Shown: one piece after another, positions 16,579 through 24,133 of the stretch
Numbering within the stretch: position 1 is the first letter of the stretch
How the letters are laid out: the number at the start of each line of letters is the position of its first letter
Source of the DNA: Siminovitchia sp047228825
GTDB lineage: Bacteria; Bacillota; Bacilli; Bacillales; Bacillaceae_C
Length of the DNA stretch: 30,311 nt
Assembly: GCF_047228825.1 (NCBI RefSeq)
Contig: NZ_JBFEGN010000049.1
Coordinates: forward strand, 1-30,311
Direction of reading: 5' to 3'
Position numbers and translations under genes: made by a program
The notes under the pieces: model-generated
The model's input: the letters and a program-made list of their open reading frames with translations, nothing else
The model's database searches: none
Told to the model about the DNA's origin: nothing

Positions 16579-16860
16579 ATGAGCGAATTATTCCCGCGCA
16601 AACAAGTGATGGGCTTTATATTTTCATTGATGCTCACGGCCGTTGCTCTTGCCGTTTACTTCTTTGATCTGTCGTTTGCCGTCGGAATGACAATCCTTTT
16701 GGCCACAGCATTCGTGCAAGCTGCCGTCCAGCTTGTTGTCTTTATGCACGCTGGTGAAACGAAAGATAAAGGTTCGATTTATACAAACATCTATTATGCA
16801 TTTGCCATCGCTTTGGTTACCATCTTCGGTACATTGTTAATTTTGATCTGGGACATGTAA
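16579..16860 (+). CDS. qoxD: Cytochrome aa3 menaquinol oxidase subunit IV
   Basis: 93 residues with three membrane helices and the family segment FVQAAVQLVVFMHAGE. The small subunit IV helps assemble the CuB site in bo3-type oxidases. It starts one base after qoxC and is the last gene of the operon; a terminator follows within 10 bases. A CyoE/CtaB-type heme synthase gene is not adjacent. Confidence 0.94.
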   Translation: MSELFPRKQVMGFIFSLMLTAVALAVYFFDLSFAVGMTILLATAFVQAAVQLVVFMHAGETKDKGSIYTNIYYAFAIALVTIFGTLLILIWDM

Positions 16861-16869
16861 ATATCGATT

Positions 16870-16899
16870 AAAAGGAGTGTCTGAATGGCGCTCCTTTTT
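16870..16899 (+). terminator. Terminator of qoxABCD
   Basis: AAAAGGAGTG (16870-16879) pairs with CGCTCCTTTTT (16889-16899), including a T-G pair, with a 9-base loop. The T-run is part of the 3' arm and continues as TTTTTC. Confidence 0.8.
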
Positions 16900-16954
16900 C
16901 ATTGTTGAGGAAATTATAAGATGCTCAGGTTGTGAGTGACTTATTTGTCACCTA

Positions 16955-17335
16955 ATGCTGCGTCCGGCTCCAGCGCCTATCGACTAGCAGACTTCACGCT
17001 TAAAGTGCTCCTGCGGCGCAGCTTACTCTAGGAGGCGTAGGCTCACCTCGTCGCAAAGCTGCACGACGCCAACTCAAGGAAGCATCACACGAAGCCTTCT
17101 TAAGTAGTAGCTTTCCTACGATAAGTCAACATCGCTCCGCTCCGCGTGTTGTCCGGCTGCGAGTGCCATCGGCTCGAGGTCATAAGCCAATCGCTGCTGA
17201 AGGCAAACTACGCCTTCTTCAGCGTTCGTCTTATGCTTGTCGCCGATAAGCAGGCACTCTCCGCCTTTCCTTATCCTTTATCTCGTCAGAAGCGCTCCAG
17301 TCTGTACGTCGATAAATAGGCGCTTCCGCCTTTGC
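16955..17335. repeat. Long GC-richer structured intergenic repeat element
   Basis: About 380 bases differ in composition from the flanks and are packed with inverted repeats. The best is a four-step nested hairpin at 17161-17259: GAGTGCC/GGCACTC, ATCGGC/GCCGAT, CATAAG/CTTATG and CGCTGCTGAAGGC/GCCTTCTTCAGCG (one mismatch). An upstream part has CGCAGCTT (17018) opposite AAGCTGC (17057). No coding frame is convincing. Similar sequence (CTCCAGCGCCTA, GAGGTCATAAGCCAATCGC) recurs, as I recall, in many Bacillaceae intergenic regions, so it is probably a dispersed repeat. The borders are approximate. Confidence 0.65.
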
Positions 17336-17567
17336 TCTTGGAAAATCTAATCCCTTTATCCGTTTTTTTGTCCATCTCTTCAGCCGCTGCAAAAAACACA
17401 CCGATCAAAAAAATAAAAATAGCCCCCATTACTGTGCCAATCCCTATGCTTGTAGCTACGCTGGTATCGCTTACAAAAAAACCGTACAAGAAAATGGCAA
17501 TTCCGATTGAAAGAACAATATAGCCAACAGACTTTGCAGCATGTAATATTTTGTATGTAGATTCCAT
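17286..17567 (-). CDS. Small two-helix membrane protein, unknown function
   Basis: 93 residues with two hydrophobic segments (about 14-32 and 38-60) and a charged tail (EEMDKKTDKGIRFSK). ATG at 17567 behind AAGGGGGAG. The last 20 or so codons (from about SKGGSAYLS) read into the GC-richer repeat element, so the original C-terminus was probably replaced when the repeat arrived. I do not recognise a family. The start and ribosome-binding site argue for a real gene; the 3' end is doubtful. Confidence 0.6.
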   Translation of the reverse strand: MESTYKILHAAKSVGYIVLSIGIAIFLYGFFVSDTSVATSIGIGTVMGAIFIFLIGVFFAAAEEMDKKTDKGIRFSKSKGGSAYLSTYRLERF

Positions 17568-17861
17568 TTGTGTGACTCCCCCTTTTTATTTATTATTCAA
17601 CCAGTTCACAAATTTGTCAAATGTTTTTTGGGTCTGCCATTAAGAGCCGGATAGGAAATTCTCCTTCTTTTAAATAATGACCCAACAAGTGGCGATAACA
17701 CTTTGCTGCGATTGCAAGACACCATAAGATAAGCTATAGCTTCAATAAAACCGACTTTCATGATATTCCTTTTTGGCTCCATTTTTTAAAGATTATTCTC
17801 ATCATTTTTCAATGTTGAGGAATACTGAACATACAGATGTACAAAAGCGGAGGAAAGCATT

Positions 17862-18662
17862 ATGCCCGAATTGCCAGAGATGGAAACGTATAAAACCTTG
17901 CTGGAACAATTGATACTGGATAAAACGATCACGGGAGTGGTGATCAATCGGGAGAAATCCATCAATGTCCCTGTGGATCATTTTACCCGCCAAGTGTTGG
18001 ATCAGAAAATTGAAATCATGGACAGAAGGGCCAAACATTTAATTTTTCACCTGCAAAATGGCTCCTGCCTACTTTTGCATCTGATGCTTGGCGGTTGGCT
18101 GTTTTATGGAAAAAAAGAAGATCAACCGGATCGCACGGTACAGGTACAATTATCGTTTGGCGTTCACAATCTTTATTGTATCGGACTGCGCTTAGGTTAT
18201 CTGCATCTTTTGACACCTGAAATGGTGAAGCAGAAACTTCAAAACATCGGACCGGAGCCGCTGAATCCCAGCTTTTCCCTGGATGCTTTTGAAGCCATCA
18301 TGAAAAACAGAAGAGGAAGTTTAAAAACCGCACTCATGAATCAGGAAGTCATTGCCGGGATTGGGAACCGTTATTCGGATGAAATTCTTTGGCATGCGCA
18401 GCTGCTGCCGGAAAAAAAGATCAATGAGCTGGATCAGGATCAGATCTCCCGCTTATATCATTCAATCCAATTTATCCTGCAGCAGGCGATTGAACATGGC
18501 GGTTATATGGGAGAACTGTTTAAGGGGGATAACAAAACAGGCGGCTATAAAATGTACGTTCATGGGCTGGAAGGAAACCCGTGCAGCCGGTGCGGCACCC
18601 CTATTATAAAAGTGGAGATTGCCTCTCGCAAAACTTATTTTTGCAGCAATTGTCAGCACTAA
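17862..18662 (+). CDS. Fpg/Nei-family DNA glycosylase
   Basis: A 266-residue base-excision-repair glycosylase/AP lyase. It begins MPELPEMETY, providing catalytic Pro2 and Glu3 plus Glu6. Lys58 (RRAKHLIF) matches the phosphate-contacting Lys of Fpg. The H2TH region carries Asn169 (AGIGNRYSDEI). The C-terminal zinc finger has Cys241, Cys244, Cys261 and Cys264 with Arg256 (SRKTYFC). It is diverged from standard MutM (GNRYSDEILWHA against the usual GNIYVDEALF), so it is probably a second family member and the substrate (8-oxoG or oxidised pyrimidines) is open. GGAGG precedes the ATG. It forms an operon with nfo, 18 bases downstream. Confidence 0.9.
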   Translation: MPELPEMETYKTLLEQLILDKTITGVVINREKSINVPVDHFTRQVLDQKIEIMDRRAKHLIFHLQNGSCLLLHLMLGGWLFYGKKEDQPDRTVQVQLSFGVHNLYCIGLRLGYLHLLTPEMVKQKLQNIGPEPLNPSFSLDAFEAIMKNRRGSLKTALMNQEVIAGIGNRYSDEILWHAQLLPEKKINELDQDQISRLYHSIQFILQQAIEHGGYMGELFKGDNKTGGYKMYVHGLEGNPCSRCGTPIIKVEIASRKTYFCSNCQH

Positions 18663-18680
18663 TACAAGGAGAATGCATAA

Positions 18681-19514
18681 ATGAAATTTGGTTGTCATCT
18701 TTCCATCCGGGACGGCTACCTTGGAGCCGCAAAACAAGCCTATGCAATCAATGCATGCGCCTTTCAATACTTTCCGAAGAATCCCCGAAGTTTATCCGTT
18801 AAAGACTATAACAAGGAAGATGCGGCATTATGCAAAATATTTTGTGAGGAAAAAGGCATATTGTCTGTCAGTCACTCTCCTTATCCTACCAGTTTGACCC
18901 CCCGTCGTGATGAAAAACGTGAGCAAGTAACAAAGTCTTTATTGAATGATCTGGAAATTACCGAGGCATGCGGTTCAATCGGAGTTGTCGTTCATTTCGG
19001 CAAGCCTGTCCCTCATTTGCCTGTGCTTGAAAGTTATCAGCTTATGATCGAAATGCTTAATGACATTCTAAGCCGCTGGGAAGGAAAGGCCAAAATCCTG
19101 CTGGAAAATAATGCGGGCTTGCCCGGGGCAATGGGAACCACTTTGGAAGAACTGGTACAAATCCGCAAGCTGTGTGAGCATCCGGAAAAAATTGGTTTTT
19201 GCTTGGATACATGCCATTCATTTTCCTGCGGATTGTGGGATGGTGAAAATTGGGATGATGTGTTGAAAAAAGGAACAGAGCTAGGTTATTTCGATGAATT
19301 GGAGGTCATTCATTTTAATAATTCCAAGTACGTTGCACGCCAGGGAAAAGACCGCCATGCTCCCATTTTTGGAGCTGGCTGTATAACAGAATGTCAATTT
19401 GACCAAATCGTAAAAACACCGAAGCTGGCGAACATTCCATTCATTTTGGAAACACCCAAAGAAGAAATGCCGCATGAAAAGGAGATACAGTTATTGCAAG
19501 AGAGGTGGGGATGA
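18681..19514 (+). CDS. nfo: Endonuclease IV (AP endonuclease)
   Basis: A 277-residue TIM-barrel AP endonuclease that cuts DNA 5' of abasic sites. All nine metal ligands known from E. coli Nfo can be placed: His65, His105, Glu142, Asp176, His179, His211, Asp224, His226 and Glu257, in SHSPY, VVHFG, LENN, LDTCHSF, VIHFNNS, KDRHAP and LETP. The Pro after the second His (usual HPG) is Phe here (HFG), and several loops differ, so this is a divergent Nfo. AAGGAG precedes the ATG. Placed directly after a glycosylase, it forms a compact repair pair: base removal, then strand incision. Its 3' end recurs as a decayed copy at 12284. Confidence 0.92.
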   Translation: MKFGCHLSIRDGYLGAAKQAYAINACAFQYFPKNPRSLSVKDYNKEDAALCKIFCEEKGILSVSHSPYPTSLTPRRDEKREQVTKSLLNDLEITEACGSIGVVVHFGKPVPHLPVLESYQLMIEMLNDILSRWEGKAKILLENNAGLPGAMGTTLEELVQIRKLCEHPEKIGFCLDTCHSFSCGLWDGENWDDVLKKGTELGYFDELEVIHFNNSKYVARQGKDRHAPIFGAGCITECQFDQIVKTPKLANIPFILETPKEEMPHEKEIQLLQERWG

Positions 19515-19711
19515 TCCTGCAAACTCGTGTTTCAAAGCAGAAAACAGATCGTATTTTTGGAAATTTGAAAGGGGAGTAAAAAAACGAACTGGGGAGTTTG
19601 GATAATTTTAGGCTTTTATAAAACTCTACAATAAAAGATTCCAAGTATTTTATTCCCGTAACATAAAAATCCTTTAGTACAAGTAAACACTTCCTTTTAC
19701 AAAGATTACTA

Positions 19712-19750
19712 ATGGAAAGAGCATTTTCTCTTTTGACGCGCTCTTTCCAT
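19712..19750. terminator. Hairpin between nfo and the catalase gene
   Basis: ATGGAAAGAGC (19712-19722) pairs perfectly with GCTCTTTCCAT (19740-19750). The 17-base loop is T-rich and neither side has a strong T-run. It is probably a bidirectional terminator for the convergent genes nfo and katE. Confidence 0.55.
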
Positions 19751-19764
19751 ATAACCTGACCATA

Positions 19765-21825
19765 TTATTTTCTATTCCAAAAACGTTGCTGTGCAATGGC
19801 GGAGACAAATTCATTTCCAAAGTCAGGGTTGTTTGCAGTATAAATGACCCCGGGAGAAGTACCTATGCCCAGCGCTTGAAAATACGGCTCTGCAGTTGTT
19901 GCAACACCAATCGGTTTATAATGTTCGTATGCAACTCTTATGAATTTTTTGATGTTAGACCTGAATTCTGCTTTGGTTTTAGGACTCCCGCCAACAACAT
20001 AAAGAGAGTCAAGCAGATAAGGACTAGTTGTGAGAAATGTCTCATCAACTTTCAGTTTTTTGCCATCAGCACCTGTGACAGTACCAAGCGTTTCACTTAT
20101 GATCACAACAAAAACCCCATATTTTTCCAATTCCTTGAGCGCATTGGTTACCTCATTGCCGTTAAAACCATTGCCGATCAGTACACCTACTTTTTGTGTA
20201 TAAGCATATTTGGGTGTATTGTATTGGCTAAGAGAAGGGTAACTTGTCGAAACAGGTACATGGGTTCCGCTTGGGCGATCGACACCAATGTTATCAGCAA
20301 CAATGCAAGCCATTTCCTTATCTACATTGACCAACAAATTAACGTTTTGCTGGCGAACGGATTCGCTTTTTACTTTTCCTAGTTGATAGCTGAATGCTTC
20401 AATTGTGTGCTGCTTTTCAATAGGTGTCATACTATTCCAAAATATTCTCGGTTGAGAAAAGTAATCCTTGAACGATTCGCTTCTGGCTCTGATTTTGTAA
20501 CCATCTACTCTCTCCGGATAATCTTTATAGCCGCCTTCTTCCGGGGGCACCGTGTATGGCGTGTTATTTGCCAGCGAATTTTCATGATAGTTTACCTGAT
20601 CAACATCGATTCGCTGTCTCATATAGCCTCGGCGCTGATTATTATGAAACGGGCAAAGTGGCTTGTTAATTGGTAACTCAACGTAATTGGCACTGCCAAG
20701 TCGATGTTGTTGTGCATCTCTATACGCCATTAACCTTCCCTGCAAGACAGGATCATTGGAAAAATCAATTCCCGGAACGACATTTGCAGGGTTAAATGCG
20801 ACTTGTTCAGACTCCGTAAAGTAATTATCAATGTTTCGATTTAATGTCAGCTTACCAATCATTTGAACAGGGATGAGCTCTTCCGGCCAAAATTTCGCAG
20901 GATCCAGAATATCAAAATCATATTTGAATTCATCCTCCATCGGAATGAGCTGAACACCTAATTCGTATTCGGGATAAGCACCATGGTCAATGGCCTCCCT
21001 GAGATCCTTTCTGTGAAAGTCGGGGTCGAGTCCGCCGATTTTCAGTGCCTCATCCTGAAGCAGGGAATGGACGCCAAGGACAGGCTTCCAAACATACCTC
21101 ATAAAGGTTGCTACTCCTTGCTCGTTCACAAACAGGTACGTATTAATCGACCACGATTCCATCATTCGATAGCTTCTTAAAATGCCCCGATCGGACATAA
21201 TCCATTGCACCATATGAAGTGCTTCAGGATTATTGGCTACATAATCCCAAAATCTGTCATGTGCGCCGGTAGCCGTTGGTATATCATCATCCTGCTTGGA
21301 TTGGTACGCATGCATTGCATCAGGGAACTTCATCGCGTCTTGATTAATTAATACAGGCATGGCAATCGTAGTCAGATCGACATTTCCTTCTTCTGTATAA
21401 AGTTTAACGCCTTTACAGCGCAAATCCCTTGCTGTATCGTAGGATCCTTTAGGTCCTTGTACTGTAGAAAAACGGACAGTTACTGGCGTCTTTTTACCCG
21501 CTTCCTGTAAAAAGCACGCTTTTGTCACATGTTTCATGGATTGATAAGATTCGAACTCTCCATGCGCACTGTACCCTCTTGCATGAACCACTCTTTCCGG
21601 TATCTCTTCATGGACAAAATGCGACATTTTTTCAAAAAACTCATAGTCTTGGCGTAATGCAGGACCACGCACGCCGGCTTTTAATTGATCCTGATCTTGT
21701 GATCTTTTTTTCCCTTCCTGTGTCGTCATTGGCTTCCCAGTGTTTTTTACACGGTACTGATCCAATTGCTCCTGTTTAGCATCTGTGTTAGTAGGCTTTT
21801 TGTCTCTTGATGATTTCTTAGCCAT
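19765..21825 (-). CDS. katE: Large-subunit heme catalase with atypical distal pocket
   Basis: 686 residues, the clade 2 (HPII/KatE) length, with a catalase core to about 500 and a C-terminal class I amidotransferase/DJ-1-like domain (from about 545, KVGVLIGNGFNG). Distal His81 (RVVHARGYSAHG) and proximal Tyr368 (RLMAYRDAQ) are 287 residues apart, as in E. coli HPII. The distal Asn expected 73 residues after the His is missing: the usual DLVGNNTPVFF reads DLTTIAMPVLI (Ile154, Ala155). RGFAVKFY also reads RCKGVKLY. Frames are clean, so this is substitution and not decay. Activity may be altered or peroxidase-like. ATG behind AGGGCGGTG. I could not find a convincing sigma-B promoter. Confidence 0.85.
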   Translation of the reverse strand: MAKKSSRDKKPTNTDAKQEQLDQYRVKNTGKPMTTQEGKKRSQDQDQLKAGVRGPALRQDYEFFEKMSHFVHEEIPERVVHARGYSAHGEFESYQSMKHVTKACFLQEAGKKTPVTVRFSTVQGPKGSYDTARDLRCKGVKLYTEEGNVDLTTIAMPVLINQDAMKFPDAMHAYQSKQDDDIPTATGAHDRFWDYVANNPEALHMVQWIMSDRGILRSYRMMESWSINTYLFVNEQGVATFMRYVWKPVLGVHSLLQDEALKIGGLDPDFHRKDLREAIDHGAYPEYELGVQLIPMEDEFKYDFDILDPAKFWPEELIPVQMIGKLTLNRNIDNYFTESEQVAFNPANVVPGIDFSNDPVLQGRLMAYRDAQQHRLGSANYVELPINKPLCPFHNNQRRGYMRQRIDVDQVNYHENSLANNTPYTVPPEEGGYKDYPERVDGYKIRARSESFKDYFSQPRIFWNSMTPIEKQHTIEAFSYQLGKVKSESVRQQNVNLLVNVDKEMACIVADNIGVDRPSGTHVPVSTSYPSLSQYNTPKYAYTQKVGVLIGNGFNGNEVTNALKELEKYGVFVVIISETLGTVTGADGKKLKVDETFLTTSPYLLDSLYVVGGSPKTKAEFRSNIKKFIRVAYEHYKPIGVATTAEPYFQALGIGTSPGVIYTANNPDFGNEFVSAIAQQRFWNRK

Positions 21826-22054
21826 GTAATCACCGCCCTAATGTAAGAGATATTCTTTCCCTTAATATACCTATGAAATTTTCCATACCTTAGAACATAT
21901 CCTTATTTGAGTGTTGCTTTAGAGAGGACCTAAGGCAGATTGATTGAGTGTGCCGGCTTTGAATGGGGATATACGTTCCCGTCATAAATTTTTATAGTAT
22001 AATCTTATAGGAGGATATTTAAAATCTCGTAAATTTATCCGGGGAGGAAGGTCC

Positions 22055-23248
22055 ATGAACGCATATGCAAGATTTGCCACGCCGCCTTTCATTGTATATG
22101 GAAGCCATTCTTTTGAAAAAGTGGGTGAACTTACAGCAGCGAAGGGGAAAAAAGCGCTTCTTGTCAGTGACAGAATCATGGAGAGGCTCGGAAATGTGGA
22201 AAAATGTCTGTATTATTTGAAATCTGAAGGAATTACCTGCGTTTTATATCTCGGCGTCGCCTCTGAACCAACTGATCGTTATGTTTCTGAAGCGGTTGAG
22301 GTATTTAAGAAAAACCAATGTGATGCGGTGATCTCTCTTGGGGGAGGAAGCTGCATCGATACAGCAAAAGCGGTGGCGGTTTTGGCGGCAAACGGGGGCT
22401 ACATTGGGGATTACATGGGTGGAAAGAAGCTTGTAAAAAATGCGCCAATACCCCATATCGCCATTCCGACGACTGCCGGTACGGGCTCGGAAGCAACAGA
22501 TGTAACAGTGATTACGAATACATCCAACGATGTTAAAATGATGATTAAACAGCCGGCATTCATGCCTGCATGTGCCATTATCGACCCTGTGCTGACAATG
22601 TCATCACCGAAAAATGTAACCGCCGCAACAGGGATCGATGCTTTAAGCCATGCCATTGAAGCGTATTTATCGAAAAAGGCGCATCCGATGACAGATATGT
22701 ATGCTTTGTCGGCAATGAAACTCATTGTGGAAAATATCGAAACTGCTTATGACGAAGGGGACAACATGGCTGCGCGCGAAAAAATGTCCTTGGGCTCTTT
22801 ACAGGCGGGGATCGCTTTTTCCAATGCATCTGTCTGCCTTGTCCATGGAATGTCCAGGCCGATCGGGGCCTTGTTCCATGTTCCCCACGGCATCTCCAAT
22901 GCGATGCTTCTTCCGGCCGTTTTGGAATTCAGCAAGAATGCCTGCATCGACAGGCTGGCCGAGTTGGGGAGAATTTTTGAAGGGAAAAATGGCTTATCCA
23001 ATGAGGAGGCGGCAGAAGCCGCGGTCGTATCGGCAAAAAGTCTGTGTGCCAAACTCAACATTCCCAACCTGAAAGGCTGGGGAATAGAGGAGGATGCCTT
23101 CAAACAGTCCTTGGGCAAAATGGCAAAGGATGCCATTGACAGCGGCAGTCCTGCGAATAACCCAAGGGTGCCAAGTATCGAAGAATTAGTTGAACTTTAT
23201 ATGGTTTGTTACGACTATTCGTTTGCAGCCAGGGAAATCAGCCGTTAA
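22055..23248 (+). CDS. Iron-containing alcohol dehydrogenase
   Basis: A 397-residue group III (Fe-ADH) dehydrogenase that interconverts alcohols and aldehydes with NAD(P). The Rossmann-like segment has GGGS (residues 96-99, SLGGGSCIDTAKA). Metal ligands Asp195, His199 (GIDALSHAIEAY), His264 (LVHGMSRP) and His278 (VPHG) match the spacing of FucO. The sequence from SEATDVTVI onward is complete. ATG with GGGGAGGAAGG. A TATAAT (21998-22003) lies upstream without a clear -35. It is a single gene whose terminator overlaps its stop. Substrate unknown; a role in alcohol or ketone metabolism beside acetone carboxylase is possible but not shown. Confidence 0.92.
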   Translation: MNAYARFATPPFIVYGSHSFEKVGELTAAKGKKALLVSDRIMERLGNVEKCLYYLKSEGITCVLYLGVASEPTDRYVSEAVEVFKKNQCDAVISLGGGSCIDTAKAVAVLAANGGYIGDYMGGKKLVKNAPIPHIAIPTTAGTGSEATDVTVITNTSNDVKMMIKQPAFMPACAIIDPVLTMSSPKNVTAATGIDALSHAIEAYLSKKAHPMTDMYALSAMKLIVENIETAYDEGDNMAAREKMSLGSLQAGIAFSNASVCLVHGMSRPIGALFHVPHGISNAMLLPAVLEFSKNACIDRLAELGRIFEGKNGLSNEEAAEAAVVSAKSLCAKLNIPNLKGWGIEEDAFKQSLGKMAKDAIDSGSPANNPRVPSIEELVELYMVCYDYSFAAREISR

Positions 23249-23286
23249 GGGCTGATTTGGACCCTTATGTCGGCTGATTGTTTTTT
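23235..23286 (+). terminator. Terminator of the alcohol dehydrogenase with two competing 3' arms
   Basis: AATCAGCCG (23236-23244) pairs perfectly with CGGCTGATT (23271-23279), followed by GTTTTTT. A nearer arm, GGCTGATTT (23250-23258), can pair with AAATCAGCC (23235-23243) instead. The hairpin spans the ADH stop codon and the 3' end of the convergent carbonic anhydrase gene. Confidence 0.7.
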
Positions 23287-23849
23287 ACATTTTCGTAACC
23301 ATTGACGACTAAATCAAGCTTCCCTGTTGCCGGATCAATCACGAGGCCGTGGACGGGGATATCATTTGCCATCAATGGATGATTTCGGATCATATTGACG
23401 CTGTGTTCAACGCTTTCTTCAACGCTGTCAAAGCCTGTAAGCCATTCGTCCAGATCAATTCCGGCGTTTTGGACAATGTCCAGTGTTTCTTGTTTAATGC
23501 CGCGAAGTTTCATCTTTTCCAGCACTTGATCACTTTCTATGGCACTCATGCCGCAGTCATGATGGCCGATCACGTAAACTTCATCCGCTTTTAATTCATA
23601 AACGGCAATCAGCAGGCTCCGCATAATACTTCCAAACGGATGAGTGAGAATGGCTCCGGCGTTTTTGACGACTTTTACGTCACCGTTCTTCATATTCATG
23701 GCCTTATGGAGCAATTCAACGAGCCGTGTGTCCATGCATGTTAAAATGACCAGTTTTTTATCCGGAAATTTTGTCGTTGTATAGGCTTCATATAGCTTTT
23801 CTTCGGTAAACGTTTTGTTGTATTCAAGAATTTCATTTAATAAGGACAT
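23265..23849 (-). CDS. ytiB: Beta-class carbonic anhydrase (YtiB-like)
   Basis: 194 residues from the ATG at 23849, chosen over an upstream TTG at 23867 that lies inside the GGGAGG ribosome-binding site. Zinc ligands are Cys38 (LTCMDTRL, with the Asp40-Arg42 dyad), His96 and Cys99 (GHHDCGMSA). The enzyme hydrates CO2 to bicarbonate, presumably in the cytosol. The sequence (NEILEYNKTFTEEKLYEAY, TTKFPDKK) resembles B. subtilis YtiB as I recall it. Monocistronic. It could supply inorganic carbon to carboxylases such as AcxABC, but nothing in the sequence links their control. Confidence 0.92.
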   Translation of the reverse strand: MSLLNEILEYNKTFTEEKLYEAYTTTKFPDKKLVILTCMDTRLVELLHKAMNMKNGDVKVVKNAGAILTHPFGSIMRSLLIAVYELKADEVYVIGHHDCGMSAIESDQVLEKMKLRGIKQETLDIVQNAGIDLDEWLTGFDSVEESVEHSVNMIRNHPLMANDIPVHGLVIDPATGKLDLVVNGYENVKNNQPT

Positions 23850-23946
23850 GCTGATCTTCCCTCCCAAAAGCAGAATTGAATTGGTTAATAATTTATTTTA
23901 CAGAAGTTGGCCGTGAAAAAAAAGTTTGAAGCCCGGCCTCGGGAGG

Positions 23947-23975
23947 TTGACGTTCCATTTTTCATTCTGTATGAT
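23947..23975 (+). promoter_or_regulatory. Sigma-A promoter of the queF operon
   Basis: TTGACG (23947-23952), a 17-base spacer and TATGAT (23970-23975). The start point near 23982 lies about 25 bases ahead of the riboswitch aptamer. Confidence 0.8.
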
Positions 23976-24004
23976 GATGGAGAAACAAAATAGCCCTTTT
24001 TCGG

Positions 24005-24043
24005 GGAGAGGTTCATAGCATTAACCCTCTATAAAAAACTATG
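24005..24043 (+). promoter_or_regulatory. preQ1-I riboswitch aptamer
   Basis: GAGAGGTTC, then the loop region and CCCTCT (24025-24030), then ATAAAAAACTA match the class I preQ1 aptamer: the P1 stem AGAGG/CCTCT and the A-rich tail that forms the pseudoknot with the loop. It precedes queF, a classic target. Binding of preQ1 should lower expression. Confidence 0.92.
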
Positions 24044-24086
24044 GCTTACAAAAATTGCCATATCAAAAGATATGGTTTTATTTTTT
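24041..24086 (+). terminator. Riboswitch expression platform: terminator and antiterminator
   Basis: CCATATC (24058-24064) pairs with GATATGG (24069-24075) around AAAA, then TTTTATTTTTT. The alternative ATGGC (24041-24045) with GCCAT (24057-24061) uses aptamer-tail bases and would block the terminator, so preQ1 binding should favour termination. Confidence 0.8.
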
Positions 24087-24098
24087 GCCCATATTTTG

Positions 24099-24133
24099 AA
24101 CCTCCTCCAAAAGGCATTCAGGGAGGTTTTTTT
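24099..24133 (+). promoter_or_regulatory. Hairpin sequestering the queF ribosome-binding site
   Basis: AACCTCC (24099-24105) is a perfect complement of GGAGGTT (24122-24128), which contains the queF Shine-Dalgarno. Five T follow before the ATG at 24134, so the same stem could act as a second terminator or as a translational lock downstream of the riboswitch terminator. Confidence 0.55.

Noticed and set aside
21826..21920. Sigma-B promoter for katE
   Set aside because: Two AGGTAT boxes exist on the minus strand, but no GTTTAA-like box lies 12-15 bases upstream of either; too weak to call.
22055..23248. Arg in place of the usual His in HGMSRP of the Fe-ADH as a lost active-site residue
   Set aside because: All four metal ligands are present, and HGMSRP is, as I recall, a normal variant in this dehydrogenase group.
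24041..24133. Longer queF reading frame starting at 24041
   Set aside because: The extra codons lie in the preQ1 aptamer tail and terminator. The ATG at 24134 has the GGGAGG site and gives the standard 165 residues.
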